From Hyphomicrobiales bacterium (lineage in GTDB: Bacteria; Pseudomonadota; Alphaproteobacteria; Rhizobiales; Rhizobiaceae): a stretch of 64,000 nt of DNA. This document shows positions 9,810 through 20,191 of the stretch, one piece after another (position 1 is the first letter of the stretch; each line of letters starts with the position of its first letter). The DNA lies in the NCBI GenBank assembly GCA_900466475.1, contig UBMI01000003.1, positions 248,001-312,000 of the forward strand, read 5' to 3'. A program made the translations under genes and the position numbers. The notes under the pieces are model-generated. The model saw nothing but the letters and a program-made list of their open reading frames with translations, made no database searches and was not told the DNA's origin.

Positions 9810-10091
9810 TCATAGCGAAGAGGAGGGGACCAGGCCGATCGGCCTTGGCTGCTGACCAAGCTCTGGCGCAAAACCCAAAGACGACCCCTGCAGGAGATCC
9901 CTGACTTCGTTTTCCTCCCACCCGGCAGAAACGGCGGAGGCGACAAGCGCGGCGTTCTTTTCGGTCTCGCTCGCCCCGCAGGTCTCGTCGAGACGCCGGC
10001 GGGCAACATCAAGACATTGCTTCAAGTTTGTTTTGCGCGAAGCTGCGTCGGGGCAAAAGGTCGGCGATGCAACATAGGTCGTGAATGTCAT
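9810..10091 (-). CDS. Hypothetical protein
   Basis: A 93-residue protein starting MTFTTYVASPTFCP. AGGAGG stands 8 bases before the ATG at 10089-10091, and a textbook EcfG-type promoter lies at 10121-10145. There is a helical middle part with KNAALVASAVSAGW, and no membrane segment. The family is not recognised. It is convergent with the response regulator at 9415-9792. Confidence 0.6.
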   Translation of the reverse strand: MTFTTYVASPTFCPDAASRKTNLKQCLDVARRRLDETCGASETEKNAALVASAVSAGWEENEVRDLLQGSSLGFAPELGQQPRPIGLVPSSSL

Positions 10092-10120
10092 GGTCAATCC
10101 TCCTGATCAGTTGATCGATG

Positions 10121-10145
10121 AACGCGGCTTGGCGCGCACCGTTCC
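10121..10145 (-). promoter_or_regulatory. EcfG-type stress promoter
   Basis: Minus strand: GGAAC (10145-10141), 16-bp spacer, CGTT (10124-10121), a perfect match to the consensus, 30 bp before the start at 10091. Confidence 0.75.
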
Positions 10146-10249
10146 ACACATTCTCCTCAAGGCGTCGGCAAAGCAGGCATCGCCGTGCCAGTGGCCTTGT
10201 CGCCTGTATCCACCGAGCCGCCGGCCGACGAAGGCTCTCCATGACGTCC

Positions 10250-10274
10250 GGAACTTCGACGGATTGCCGGCGTT
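10250..10274 (+). promoter_or_regulatory. EcfG-type stress promoter
   Basis: GGAAC (10250-10254), 16-bp spacer, CGTT (10271-10274), a perfect match, 25 bp before the start at 10300. Confidence 0.75.
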
Positions 10275-10299
10275 AAGCGGCCAACAGATGGAGAAAGAC

Positions 10300-10584
10300 A
10301 TGAGCCAATCCAAATCACCCGCCGTTCAAGCTTATGAACTCGACAAGGCCAAAAGGCAGGAGCGCGAAGCCGAGGGCGAGCTCGACCAGGCGCTGGAGGA
10401 TACGTTTCCAGCCTCCGATCCGGTATCGCACTCGATTACGTCGGTGGCCGGCGCGCCGCAAACAAGCGACGCGGCCGAGCGTGAAACCTTTGTCGAGGGC
10501 GCGCGCGGCTTCATCAAGAAGAACCCAATCGCAGCTGTCGCCATGACTGCCGCGGTGGCATGGATCCTCGGCGCCACGCGCTGA
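10300..10584 (+). CDS. Small membrane-anchored stress protein (ElaB/DUF883-like tail)
   Basis: A 94-residue protein. The N-terminal half is charged and contains LEDTFPASDPVS, a motif I know from many short rhizobial proteins. The C-terminus (FIKKNPIAAVAMTAAVAWILGATR as a whole region) is a single amphipathic or membrane helix preceded by lysines, as in ElaB/YqjD-type ribosome-associated inner-membrane proteins. GGAGA before the ATG at 10300 decides the start over the ATG at 10288. A perfect stress-type promoter lies upstream. Confidence 0.7.
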   Translation: MSQSKSPAVQAYELDKAKRQEREAEGELDQALEDTFPASDPVSHSITSVAGAPQTSDAAERETFVEGARGFIKKNPIAAVAMTAAVAWILGATR

Positions 10585-10600
10585 AGACCAAGCGCTGCCT

Positions 10601-10646
10601 CCGGCTGTTAACCCTCTCTTCACCATAAAAGGAGAGGAACAGCCGG
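10601..10646. other. Long imperfect hairpin between 10584 and 10707
   Basis: CCGGCTGTT (10601-10609) pairs with AACAGCCGG (10638-10646), and CCTCTC (10613-10618) pairs with GAGAGG (10632-10637). This gives 15 base pairs with a 3-nt bulge and a 13-nt loop. It follows the gene ending at 10584 and precedes the response regulator at 10707. It could be a terminator (no T-run) or a leader structure. Confidence 0.6.
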
Positions 10647-10706
10647 CGGCTGTATCGATTTGGGACAACAGGCGTTCCCTTCCTGACTGAACAGAAAGGT
10701 GCGGGA

Positions 10707-11114
10707 ATGGCAAAGGTCCTGATCGTCGAAGATGAAACACTGATCCGTTTTTCACTTGCCGACGCGTTGATCGACGCGGGTCACGTGGTGGTCGACTGTG
10801 GGAATGTGCTCGAGGCCGTGGCGGCACTCGCCAGGCATGACGATATCGCCGCGGTCGTGACCGATGTCGACATGCCGGGGGGCCTGAGCGGCCTCGATCT
10901 TGCCGCCCTCGTCAGAAAAACCAGGCCTTCTGTCCCGCTCATCGTGACCTCTGGACGCGTGATCGACGTCTCCGCCCTCGAAGGCGCCGCCTTTCTTGCA
11001 AAGCCTTATGATTTTGCAGCGCTTGCTCGAAGGCTAAGCGAACGTCTTGAACAAGGCGGGCAAAAGACAGGCTTGCGGCCTGCTCTTTCGTCGGCGCGCT
11101 GCCGCGCCCTTTGA
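10707..11114 (+). CDS. Single-domain response regulator (CheY-like)
   Basis: A 135-residue receiver domain. The acidic residues are in VEDETLI, the phosphoacceptor Asp in VTDVDMPGG, and the Lys in LAKPYD; the last 20 residues are a short basic tail. AAAGG before the ATG supports the start. There is no output domain and no adjacent kinase. It resembles the receiver at 9415-9792 in the xTDxxMPGx and KPYx motifs, so the two are probably paralogues. Confidence 0.85.
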   Translation: MAKVLIVEDETLIRFSLADALIDAGHVVVDCGNVLEAVAALARHDDIAAVVTDVDMPGGLSGLDLAALVRKTRPSVPLIVTSGRVIDVSALEGAAFLAKPYDFAALARRLSERLEQGGQKTGLRPALSSARCRAL

Positions 11115-11191
11115 CGCGCCAGCGCGTGGCGCCGCCTTTCATTCCGGCCCGGGTGCTTGGTCCCCACGCGCATCATCTGAGGCGGCGCCAG

Positions 11192-11216
11192 GGAACAAGT
11201 AAAGCGCTTGAAGGTT
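11192..11216 (+). promoter_or_regulatory. EcfG-type stress promoter of the glucan operon
   Basis: GGAAC (11192-11196), 16-bp spacer, GGTT (11213-11216). It lies 58 bp before the glgE start and would place the whole glgE-treS-glgB operon under general stress control. Confidence 0.65.
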
Positions 11217-11274
11217 CATCTCCGCAACCTTCAAACATCGTTCATGGACCGGACGCGCGGAGACAGACCGAGTG

Positions 11275-14200
11275 ATGACGACAGCATCCCCTTCGACCGC
11301 TTCCCTTCACGTTTCGCGGATCTACTATGTCAACCCGCTTTTATTGTCTGGCCGGGATCGCTGGCTGGAGGTCTTCGATCACGCGGCCTTCCTCGGCTTC
11401 GACACCGTCCTGACGGCCCCTCCTTTTCGAAGGATGGCAGAGAGCCTGTTCTCAACCGTTGATTATGACGCTCTCGACCCGGCGCTCGGCCTTGAGGGGG
11501 GAGCTGAAGAGGCGCTTGCCGGGTTGGCCACAGAGGCTGAAAGCCGTGGGATCAGCTTCATGCTCGACCTTGCGATCGGCGCAGGCGTCGCAAACGACGA
11601 TGCCCGCCTGCTATCTCTTGATCCGAGACGGTCGCCTCTTATGCCGCTCGTTGGGTCGCCCCCATCCGGCGATGTCGAGGCATCGCAGGCGCGGCTTTTA
11701 CGTCTGGCTGCTGCTGGAATCAGCGGCTACCGGGTTATCGGCCTCGACAGGCTCGCGGCCGGTCAATGGCAGCAGCTGATCGCAGGAGCAAGGGCCGCAA
11801 ATGCGGCAACGCGTTTTCTTGCCTATACGCCCGGGACCGACTTTGGGCTGCGAAATGGCTTGCGGGCGTGCGGGTTCGACGCCACCTTCACCTCGCTTGC
11901 CTGGTGGGACTTGCGCGAAAGCTGGTTTATCGAGGAGTACCGGCTGCAGCATGGGCTCGCACCGCAGATCGCCTTTCCCGAGGCCCCCTTTGCCAGACGG
12001 CTTGCGCATGGCACCGAGAGCAGGGAGATCCGCGAGCGTCGCTCGCGCCGGGCGCTGCGACTGGCGGCGGAAATCGGCGATGGTCTCCTCGTGCCGATGG
12101 GATTCGAATTCGGTGCCGGGCTGCCGCTCGATCCAACGCATGGGCACGGCGAGGGGCTGCGCAGGCTAAGAGCCGAAGGCGCCTTCGATCTGACGAGCGC
12201 ACTGCGTGAACTGATGGCGGTCCGTAGCAGCCAGGCGATGCAGCTCGTCAATTGCGATACCACGAGCCAGGTGAGCATCCTGTCGCAGGCCGATGCGGCT
12301 GATCTTCGCACCGCCGCCACGGTGAGACTGATCGCCGTCAACAGGGACCTTCGTCGGTCGGCATTGCTTCCCGAAACGATCCTCAATCGCGCCGTTTCTC
12401 CATTCGTGCCGGTTGACCCTGGCGCCTCCGGCCAGCGCCTGGAGCCGGGCGAGGTACGCCTGATACCAACGCGGGCGCGCGCCTCCGTCACGGCAGAGCA
12501 GGGAGATCTGCCGCTTGCGGAGGCGACGAGGTCAGCGCGCATCGCCATCGAAAAGATTGCCCCGCAGGTCGACGAGGGTCGCTTCCCTGTCAAGCGCATC
12601 GTCGGCGATACGATGGTCGTCGAAGCCGACATCTTTGCAGATGGGCATGACCTTCTGGCGGCAGCCCTTCTCCACCGTCCGCGTGGCGAGGTCGAATGGC
12701 GCCAGGAACGCATGACGCTTGCCGAAAACGATCGATGGCAGGCAAGCTTCGTGCTCGATCGGGTCGGCCGCTTCGAGTTCTGCGTCGAGGCGTGGAAAAA
12801 TCCTTTCGCGATATTTCGCTACGAACTGGTCAAGAAACATGAAGCCAGGCTCGACCTGCGTCTGGAATTGATCGAAGGCGAGGCACTGATCCGCGCTGGC
12901 GCAGCCGATCCGGCCGCCGCGATGGTTGCTGAGGAGCGCGCGGAGCTCGACGCGCTTGTTGCCGAACTGGAGCGCCGGGAAGGCATGTCCAAGCTCGACA
13001 TCCTGCTGGCGCCGCGCACCGCCGAACTCATGGCCCGCGCCGACCGGCGCCCGTTTGCCACGCGCAGCGGCACCTATGGCGTCGAATCGGAGCGGCGCGA
13101 GGCAGGATTTGCGAGCTGGTACCAGATCTTCCCGCGTTCACAGAGCGGAGACCCCAATCGTCACGGCACGTTCGAGGATGTGATCGCACGTCTGCCGGCC
13201 ATTCGCGACATGGGGTTCGACGTCCTCTATTTCCCGCCCATCCATCCGATCGGCCGCACCAACCGCAAGGGCCGCAACAATTCGCTGAGCGCGGCACCGG
13301 GCGATCCGGGCAGTCCCTACGCCATCGGTTCGGAAGCCGGCGGCCATGACGCCATTCATCCCGAGCTCGGTGAGTTCGACGATTTCGAGCATCTGGTCGA
13401 GGAGGCGCGAAAGGCAGGTCTGGAGATCGCGCTCGATCTGGCAATCCAGGCCTCTCCCGATCATCCCTGGCTGAAAGAACATCCCGGCTGGTTCGACTGG
13501 CGGCCGGACGGCACCATCCGCTATGCCGAAAACCCGCCGAAGAAATACGAAGACATCGTCAATGTCGACTTCTACGCCAAGGATGCGATACCGGACCTAT
13601 GGGTCGAACTGCGCGATATCGTCGAGATGTGGGTCGAAGAGGGCGTGCGGCTGTTTCGTGTCGACAATCCTCACACCAAACCTTTTCCATTCTGGGAGTG
13701 GCTGATCGGCGACATTCGCGCGCGCCATCCCGACGTCGTTTTCCTGTCGGAGGCCTTCACGCGGCCCAAGGTCATGTACCGGCTTGCCAAGATCGGCTTT
13801 TCGCAATCCTACACGTATTTTACCTGGCGCAACGAGCGCTGGGAGCTCGAACAGTATATGAGCGAACTCACCACGAGCGAGGCGCGCGAATTCTTCCGGC
13901 CGCATTTCTTCGTCAACACCCATGACATAAACCCGGATTTCCTGCAGAACGCGCCGCGCCCGGCCTATCTCATCCGCGCCGCGCTCGCAGCCACCCTGTC
14001 GGGCCTCTGGGGCGTCTATAACGGTTTCGAGCTTTGCGAGGGACGGCCTGACGCCAAGCGCAAGGAATATGCCGACAGCGAAAAATACGAGATCCGCGCC
14101 TGGGACTACGATCGCCCGGGCAATATCAAAGCGGAAATCGCCATGCTCAACCGCATCCGCAGGGACAACGCCGCCTTGCATTCGCATCTCGGGCTGACGC

Positions 14201-14481
14201 TTCTGCCCTCGTCGAACAGGAACGTCATGTTCTTCGAAAAAGCCGACAGCGGGCGTCACAACGTCTTGCTGATCGCCGTCAATCTCAATCCGCACGGGAT
14301 CGAGGAAAGCAACGTCGAGTTTCCGCTCTGGCGGTTCGGCCTCGGCGACGGCGCGACGCTCGCCTTCGAAGACCTCGTCAGCGGCCAGAATTTCAAGCGC
14401 AGCGGAAAGTGGCAGACGATCAGGCTGGACCCGGCCTCTTTGCCATTCGCCATATGGCGGGTCAGGGCAGGAGAGACCTGA
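11275..14481 (+). CDS. glgE: GlgE-type maltosyltransferase with an extra N-terminal amylase-like domain
   Basis: A 1068-residue protein. The C-terminal two thirds, from about residue 410, are GlgE (GH13_3), which adds maltose from maltose-1-phosphate to alpha-1,4-glucan. The catalytic set is visible: nucleophile D797 in FRVDNPHTKP, acid E826 in LSEAFTRP and D884 in NTHDINPD. Residues 1-400 resemble another GH13 barrel (RIYYVNPLLL; LGFDTVLTAPPF), but the places where the catalytic Asp and Glu should stand read GYRVIGLDRL and similar, so it looks inactive. Known GlgE proteins are about 670 residues; long forms occur in rhizobia. The ATG at 11275 or GTG at 11272 can start it. It is followed after 1 bp by treS. 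Confidence 0.9.
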   Translation: MTTASPSTASLHVSRIYYVNPLLLSGRDRWLEVFDHAAFLGFDTVLTAPPFRRMAESLFSTVDYDALDPALGLEGGAEEALAGLATEAESRGISFMLDLAIGAGVANDDARLLSLDPRRSPLMPLVGSPPSGDVEASQARLLRLAAAGISGYRVIGLDRLAAGQWQQLIAGARAANAATRFLAYTPGTDFGLRNGLRACGFDATFTSLAWWDLRESWFIEEYRLQHGLAPQIAFPEAPFARRLAHGTESREIRERRSRRALRLAAEIGDGLLVPMGFEFGAGLPLDPTHGHGEGLRRLRAEGAFDLTSALRELMAVRSSQAMQLVNCDTTSQVSILSQADAADLRTAATVRLIAVNRDLRRSALLPETILNRAVSPFVPVDPGASGQRLEPGEVRLIPTRARASVTAEQGDLPLAEATRSARIAIEKIAPQVDEGRFPVKRIVGDTMVVEADIFADGHDLLAAALLHRPRGEVEWRQERMTLAENDRWQASFVLDRVGRFEFCVEAWKNPFAIFRYELVKKHEARLDLRLELIEGEALIRAGAADPAAAMVAEERAELDALVAELERREGMSKLDILLAPRTAELMARADRRPFATRSGTYGVESERREAGFASWYQIFPRSQSGDPNRHGTFEDVIARLPAIRDMGFDVLYFPPIHPIGRTNRKGRNNSLSAAPGDPGSPYAIGSEAGGHDAIHPELGEFDDFEHLVEEARKAGLEIALDLAIQASPDHPWLKEHPGWFDWRPDGTIRYAENPPKKYEDIVNVDFYAKDAIPDLWVELRDIVEMWVEEGVRLFRVDNPHTKPFPFWEWLIGDIRARHPDVVFLSEAFTRPKVMYRLAKIGFSQSYTYFTWRNERWELEQYMSELTTSEAREFFRPHFFVNTHDINPDFLQNAPRPAYLIRAALAATLSGLWGVYNGFELCEGRPDAKRKEYADSEKYEIRAWDYDRPGNIKAEIAMLNRIRRDNAALHSHLGLTLLPSSNRNVMFFEKADSGRHNVLLIAVNLNPHGIEESNVEFPLWRFGLGDGATLAFEDLVSGQNFKRSGKWQTIRLDPASLPFAIWRVRAGET

Positions 14482-14482
14482 A

Positions 14483-17400
14483 ATGGACATAGCCTTCATC
14501 GAAGACAAGAAGACGATCGCCGAGGACCTGCTCTGGTACAAGGACGCGATCATCTATCAACTGCACATCAAGTCCTTCTATGACGCCAATGGCGACGGCA
14601 TCGGCGATTTCGAAGGCCTCTACCAGAAGCTCGACCATATTGCCGCGCTCGGCGTCACCGCAATCTGGCTTCTGCCCTTCTTTCCATCGCCGCGCCGCGA
14701 CGACGGCTACGACATTGCCGACTATCGCAGCGTCAGCCCGGATTACGGCACCATCGAGGATTTCCGCAGGTTCGTCGCAGCCGCCCACGAGCGCAATATC
14801 AAGGTGATCATCGAGCTCGTCATCAACCACACGTCCGACCAGCATCCCTGGTTCCAGCGCGCCCGCCAGGCCCCTGCCGGTAGCCCCGAGCGCGATTTCT
14901 ACGTCTGGTCCGACAATGACCAGAAGTTCCCGGAGACCCGTATCATCTTCCTCGACACCGAAAAGTCGAACTGGACCTTCGATGCCGTCGCCGGCGCCTA
15001 TTACTGGCACCGCTTCTATTCCCACCAGCCCGATCTCAACTTCGACAATCCGAAGGTGATGGAGGAGCTCATCGACATCATGCGCTTCTGGCTGGAAACC
15101 GGCATTGACGGCTTCAGGCTCGATGCGATTCCCTATCTCGTCGAACGTGAGGGCACCAACAACGAGAACCTGCCGGAGACCCACGCGATCCTCAAGCAGA
15201 TCCGTGCTGCCCTCGATGCCACCCATCCGGGCGTCATGCTGCTTGCCGAGGCCAATCAATGGCCGGAGGATACGCGCGAATATTTCGGTGACGGCGACGA
15301 ATGCCACATGGCCTTCCACTTCCCGCTGATGCCGCGCATGTACATGGCCATCGCCAAGGAGGACCGTTTCCCGATCACCGACATCATGCGTCAGACGCCA
15401 GACATTCCCGACACCTGCCAATGGGCGATCTTCCTGAGAAACCATGACGAGCTGACGCTCGAAATGGTGACTGACGCCGAGCGCGACTATCTCTGGGAAA
15501 CCTACGCCTCCGACAAGCGGGCGCGGATCAATCTCGGCATCCGCCGGCGCCTGGCGCCACTGATGGAGCGCGACCGGCGGCGCATCGAACTGATGAACGG
15601 CCTGCTCCTGTCGATGCCCGGCACGCCTGTCGTCTATTACGGCGACGAGATCGGCATGGGCGACAACATCTATCTTGGCGACCGGGACGGGGTGCGCACG
15701 CCCATGCAATGGTCGCCCGACCGCAATGGCGGCTTTTCGCGGGCAGACCCGGCCCGCCTCGTCCTGCCGCCGGTCGCCGATCCGCTCTACGGTTTCGAAG
15801 CGCTCAACGTCGAGGCCCAGGTCGCCGATGCCCATTCGCTGTTGAACTGGACACGGCGCATGCTGGCGCTTCGCGGCCGGCACAGCGCCTTCGGGCGCGG
15901 TTCGCTGCGCTTCCTGGCGCCAAGCAACCGCCGCATCCTTGCTTACCTGCGCGAGCACGGCGACGAGGTCCTATTGTGCGTTGCCAACCTGTCGCGCCTT
16001 CCCCAGGCCGTCGAACTCGATCTGTCGGCCTTCGAAGGCCGCATTCCGATCGAACTCACCGGCATGTCGCCCTTTCCGCCGATCGGCCAGCTCACTTATC
16101 TCCTGACCCTGCCGCCCTATGGCTTCTTCTGGTTCCAGCTCAACAAGGAAGCCGACGGTCCGGCGTGGCGCACGGCGCCGCCCGAGCAGCTGGCCGACTT
16201 CGTGACGGTCGTCGTGCGGCGCAGCCTGAGCGAACTCGTCGAACAGCCCCAGCATGCTTCCATGCTCAGCCGCGACATCCTGCCGGCCTACCTGTCGAAG
16301 CGGCGCTGGTACGGCGCCAAGGATCAGCCGCTTCAGGAAGCCCGCCTGATATCTGCGACACCCATACCCTTTGCCGAAGGGGTCGTTCTTGGCGAGCTCG
16401 AGGCGGTCCTTCCCGACCATGTCGAAAGCTACCAGCTGCCGCTTGCCGCCGAATGGGACGACACGCCGCCGAACGTGCTCGGCCAGCAGCTGTCGCTTGC
16501 GCGCATCAGGCAGGGGCGCCGCGTCGGCTTCCTCACCGATGGTTTTGCCGTCGAGACAATGGCGCGCGGCATCCTGCGCGGCCTGCGCGACCGCTCGGTC
16601 GTCAGCGGCCGCACGGGCCAGATCGAGTTCATCGGCACCGACCAGCTCGACGGCCTGGCTCTATCCGACGACATGCCGATCCACTGGCTCTCGGCAGAGC
16701 AATCCAACAGCTCGCTGATCGTCGGCGACGCGGCGATGATCAAGCTTATCCGGCACATATTCATCGGCATTCATCCCGAAGTCGAAATGACCCGCTATCT
16801 GACGCAGCACGGCTATCAGCATACCGCGCCATTGCTGGGCGAGGTGGTACGCACCGATGGCGAGGGCCGGCGTTCGACCCTGATCATCGTCCAGGGCGCC
16901 ATCCGCAACCAGGGGGACGCCTGGAACTGGATGCTTTCCAATCTCAGGCGTGTCGCCGATGAGATCGTCATGACGGAAGCCCCCGTCGAGGCCGCTGACG
17001 AGGAGCTGCAACCGCTGCTCAATTTCGTTTCCATGGTCGGGGAGCGTCTGGGCGAACTCCATGTCCTGCTTGCCCAGCCATCAGAAGACGAGGCCTTTTC
17101 ACCGCGCCGGGCAGGTGCGGCAGATGTCGAAACCATTCGCAAATCCGTTACCGGCGAAATCGCCTATGCCTTCTCCAAGCTTGCCGATCTTGGCGCGGAG
17201 GTGGACGAGGGCATGGCGGCAAGGGTCGCATCGCTTCTTGAACAACAGGAGGCAATCGTCGCGCAGGCAGGCACGCTTGCCGAGGGAGCGAGGGGAACCT
17301 TGCTCACCCGCGCGCACGGCGATTTCCATCTCGGCCAGATCCTGGTGACGGAAGGCGACGCCGTCATCATCGATTTCGAAGGAGAACCTGCCCGCAATCT

Positions 17401-17776
17401 TGCCGAACGGCGGGCCAAGACCAGTCCGCTGCGCGATGCGGCCGGGCTCTTGCGTTCGCTCGATTACCTGACGGCGACCGCCATGCTCGAAAATGACGCG
17501 ATCTCCGATCATCACGACACCCGCCGGCGCGAAGTCATCACCCGCTTCGGCGCGACAGCCGAAGAGGTCTTTCTCAAGGCCTATAGCGAGGCACTGTCGC
17601 TGTCTGCGGACCTGCCCAGCTCGGCCGGCGACATCAGGAAGGTCCTCGACATTTTCCTGCTTGAGAAGGCTGCCTACGAGATCGCCTACGAAGCGCGCAA
17701 TCGTCCCAAATGGCTGCCGATCCCGCTGAACGGTTTTGCCAATATCCTGACCCGCCTCTCGGAGAGCCGCTCATGA
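14483..17776 (+). CDS. treS: Trehalose synthase-maltokinase fusion (TreS-Mak/Pep2)
   Basis: A 1097-residue two-enzyme protein. Residues 1-550 are TreS (GH13_16), interconverting trehalose and maltose: [12 protein letters not shown], nucleophile D214 in [10 protein letters not shown], acid Glu in [11 protein letters not shown] and the Asp of FLRNHDEL. From about residue 580 comes maltokinase ([17 protein letters not shown] and IDFEGEP near residues 945-970), which uses ATP to make maltose-1-phosphate. Together they feed GlgE from trehalose. The gene starts 1 bp after the glgE stop, and its own stop overlaps the glgB start (ATGA), so the three genes are one translationally coupled operon. Confidence 0.93.
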   Translation: MDIAFIEDKKTIAEDLLWYKDAIIYQLHIKSFYDANGDGIGDFEGLYQKLDHIAALGVTAIWLLPFFPSPRRDDGYDIADYRSVSPDYGTIEDFRRFVAAAHERNIKVIIELVINHTSDQHPWFQRARQAPAGSPERDFYVWSDNDQKFPETRIIFLDTEKSNWTFDAVAGAYYWHRFYSHQPDLNFDNPKVMEELIDIMRFWLETGIDGFRLDAIPYLVEREGTNNENLPETHAILKQIRAALDATHPGVMLLAEANQWPEDTREYFGDGDECHMAFHFPLMPRMYMAIAKEDRFPITDIMRQTPDIPDTCQWAIFLRNHDELTLEMVTDAERDYLWETYASDKRARINLGIRRRLAPLMERDRRRIELMNGLLLSMPGTPVVYYGDEIGMGDNIYLGDRDGVRTPMQWSPDRNGGFSRADPARLVLPPVADPLYGFEALNVEAQVADAHSLLNWTRRMLALRGRHSAFGRGSLRFLAPSNRRILAYLREHGDEVLLCVANLSRLPQAVELDLSAFEGRIPIELTGMSPFPPIGQLTYLLTLPPYGFFWFQLNKEADGPAWRTAPPEQLADFVTVVVRRSLSELVEQPQHASMLSRDILPAYLSKRRWYGAKDQPLQEARLISATPIPFAEGVVLGELEAVLPDHVESYQLPLAAEWDDTPPNVLGQQLSLARIRQGRRVGFLTDGFAVETMARGILRGLRDRSVVSGRTGQIEFIGTDQLDGLALSDDMPIHWLSAEQSNSSLIVGDAAMIKLIRHIFIGIHPEVEMTRYLTQHGYQHTAPLLGEVVRTDGEGRRSTLIIVQGAIRNQGDAWNWMLSNLRRVADEIVMTEAPVEAADEELQPLLNFVSMVGERLGELHVLLAQPSEDEAFSPRRAGAADVETIRKSVTGEIAYAFSKLADLGAEVDEGMAARVASLLEQQEAIVAQAGTLAEGARGTLLTRAHGDFHLGQILVTEGDAVIIDFEGEPARNLAERRAKTSPLRDAAGLLRSLDYLTATAMLENDAISDHHDTRRREVITRFGATAEEVFLKAYSEALSLSADLPSSAGDIRKVLDIFLLEKAAYEIAYEARNRPKWLPIPLNGFANILTRLSESRS

Positions 17777-20007
17777 CGACAGACTTCGCCGACATCTTCT
17801 TCGGTGTGGAGCCGGATGCGGTCCAGGCCCTCATCGAGGGACGCCATGGCGATCCGTTTTCAATCCTTGGCCCGCATCGGTGCGCGGACGGCCGCTATAG
17901 TGTCCGGCTGTTCCTGCCCGGCGCGTCCTCCGTCGAGCTCGTTGCGCGCGAGACCGGTCTGCATCTGGCGTCTGCCGAGCTCGTCCATCCGGCCGGCCTG
18001 TTTGGCGCAATCGTCCCGGAGCCTTCTTCCTACGGTCTGCGGGTGCGCTGGCCCGACGCGGTCCAGCTGACCGACGACCCCTACAGGTTCGGCCCCTTGC
18101 TCGGCGACCTCGATCTCCACCTCGTCGGCGAAGGCACGCATTACAACCTGACACGCGCGCTCGGCGCCAATCCGATGACGATCGACGATATTGCAGGCGT
18201 GCGTTTTGCCGTATGGGCGCCGAATGCCAAGCGCGTCTCCGTGGTCGGCGACTTCAACAGCTGGGATGGTCGGCGCAATCCGATGCGATTGCGGCCCCAG
18301 GCCGGGGTCTGGGAAATCTTCATCCCGCATTTGACCGTCGGCGAGCGCTACAAGTTCGAAATCCTCGATCAGCACGGCAATCTTCTGCCTCAGAAGGCCG
18401 ATCCGGTGGCAAGGGCGGCCGAGCCGGCACCATCGACGGCCTCCGTGGTCGCCTCCACCGATCCCTTCGACTGGTCCGACGCGGCCTGGATGGAGGGACG
18501 GCGCGCCGTCGACAAACAAGCCGAGGCGATCAGCGTCTACGAGGTGCATGCCGGCTCTTGGCTGCGTGACATGGGCGATGGCGCGCGCATGCTGAACTGG
18601 GTCGAGCTGTCGCAGCGGCTCGTTCCCTATGTGCGCGACATGGGCTTCACCCATATTGAGCTCCTGCCGATCATGGAGCACCCCTTCGGCGGGTCCTGGG
18701 GCTATCAACCACTTGGCCTGTTTGCGCCGACCGGCCGCCACGGCACCCCGGAAGATTTTGCCTATTTTGTCGACCGCTGCCATGGCGCCGGGATCGGCGT
18801 CATTCTCGACTGGGTCCCGGCGCATTTTCCGACCGACGCTTGGGGACTGGCACGGTTCGACGGAACCGCCCTTTACGAGCATGAAGATCCGCGCGAAGGT
18901 TTCCACCAGGACTGGAACACGCTGATCTACAATCTCGGCCGCAACGAGGTCAAAGGCTTCCTGATCGCGAGCGCCCTGGAGTGGCTCGAGCACTATCACA
19001 TCGACGGACTGCGCGTGGATGCGGTCGCCTCCATGCTCTACCGCGACTATAGCCGGGCCGAGGGTCAATGGATTCCCAATCGTTACGGCGGGCGCGAAAA
19101 CCTCGAGGCGATCGAGTTCTTCAAGCATCTCAACAGCATCGTGCACGAACGATTTCCGCATGCGCTGATGATAGCGGAGGAATCGACGGCCTTTCCAAAC
19201 ATTACCCGCTCGCCGGAGGAAGGCGGGCTCGGCTTCGACATGAAATGGAACATGGGCTGGATGCATGACACGCTTCATTACATGTCTGACGATCCCGTCT
19301 ATCGCCAATATCACCATGGCTCGATGACATTCGGGATGATCTATGCCTATAGCGAGCATTTCATCCTTCCATTTTCCCACGACGAGGTCGTTCACGGCAA
19401 AGGATCGCTGCTCGCCAAGATGCCGGGCGACGCCTGGCAGAAAATGGCCAATCTGCGCGCGCTCTTCGGTTTCATGTGGGGCCATCCCGGCAAGAAGCTC
19501 ATCTTCATGGGATGTGAGCTCGGCCAGATATCGGAATGGAGCCACGACGCGTCGGTAGAATGGGATCTGATCGATGACCCGATCCATGCCGGCCTGCAAC
19601 GGCTGGTGCGCGACCTCAACCGCATCTACGGCCATTTCGCCTGCCTGCACTATGGCGACAGCGAGCCCTCCGGTTTCGAATGGGCCGTCGCCGACGACGC
19701 CCATAATTCGGTTCTTGCCATGCTGCGCTATGACCGCGAGCGCCGCCAGACAGCCCTCGTCGTGTCGAACTTCACGCCGGTTGCCCGCATGGATTACCGG
19801 CTCGGCGTCCCCTTTGCCGGCCATTGGCGAAAGATCCTCGATACGGATGCATCGATCTATGCGGGCACCGGCACGGGCAGCGGCGACCGCCACAGCGAAG
19901 AGATCGGCGCACACGGGCGCAACCAGTCGGTCCGCCTTGATCTACCGGGACTGTCGACGATGATCTTTCTGCATGAGGAGACCCCCGGGGGCCAGGCGCC
20001 TGGTTGA
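17773..20007 (+). CDS. glgB: 1,4-alpha-glucan branching enzyme
   Basis: A 744-residue GlgB, which introduces alpha-1,6 branches into the glucan made by GlgE. The N-terminal carbohydrate-binding part starts with [13 protein letters not shown]. The barrel has EVHAGSWLR, nucleophile Asp in [14 protein letters not shown], acid Glu in [11 protein letters not shown] and SHDEVVHGK. The length is normal for the long bacterial form. The ATG at 17773 overlaps the treS-mak stop. As third gene of the operon it completes the GlgE pathway without any need for GlgC or GlgA. Confidence 0.95.
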   Translation: MTTDFADIFFGVEPDAVQALIEGRHGDPFSILGPHRCADGRYSVRLFLPGASSVELVARETGLHLASAELVHPAGLFGAIVPEPSSYGLRVRWPDAVQLTDDPYRFGPLLGDLDLHLVGEGTHYNLTRALGANPMTIDDIAGVRFAVWAPNAKRVSVVGDFNSWDGRRNPMRLRPQAGVWEIFIPHLTVGERYKFEILDQHGNLLPQKADPVARAAEPAPSTASVVASTDPFDWSDAAWMEGRRAVDKQAEAISVYEVHAGSWLRDMGDGARMLNWVELSQRLVPYVRDMGFTHIELLPIMEHPFGGSWGYQPLGLFAPTGRHGTPEDFAYFVDRCHGAGIGVILDWVPAHFPTDAWGLARFDGTALYEHEDPREGFHQDWNTLIYNLGRNEVKGFLIASALEWLEHYHIDGLRVDAVASMLYRDYSRAEGQWIPNRYGGRENLEAIEFFKHLNSIVHERFPHALMIAEESTAFPNITRSPEEGGLGFDMKWNMGWMHDTLHYMSDDPVYRQYHHGSMTFGMIYAYSEHFILPFSHDEVVHGKGSLLAKMPGDAWQKMANLRALFGFMWGHPGKKLIFMGCELGQISEWSHDASVEWDLIDDPIHAGLQRLVRDLNRIYGHFACLHYGDSEPSGFEWAVADDAHNSVLAMLRYDRERRQTALVVSNFTPVARMDYRLGVPFAGHWRKILDTDASIYAGTGTGSGDRHSEEIGAHGRNQSVRLDLPGLSTMIFLHEETPGGQAPG

Positions 20008-20119
20008 ACAGGCCCGGGAACACCGTCGTTGCGGCTGCGGGCCGCCTGAGGCATCGGGTTTTCCAGCGTTGACGCTTCAGCCTTGATGGGAAAGCCGATG
20101 CTGGATCTCTTCGGCATGC

Positions 20120-20144
20120 GGAACCAGAAGCTGCAACGATAGTT
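20120..20144 (+). promoter_or_regulatory. EcfG-type stress promoter
   Basis: GGAAC (20120-20124), 16-bp spacer, AGTT (20141-20144), 47 bp before the Crp-like gene at 20192. Confidence 0.5.
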
Positions 20145-20191
20145 CAATGGGTACAATTGCCGAAGCTCGTCAGGCAGTGTGGGAGAGGCAT

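Noticed and set aside
10636..10661. GGAAC-like promoter before the regulator at 10707
   Set aside because: The base run at the -10 position is GATT rather than nGTT, and the GGAAC is part of a hairpin arm.
20008..20060. Terminator after glgB (GCGGC-loop-GCCGC)
   Set aside because: The stem is only 5 bp and no T-run follows directly.
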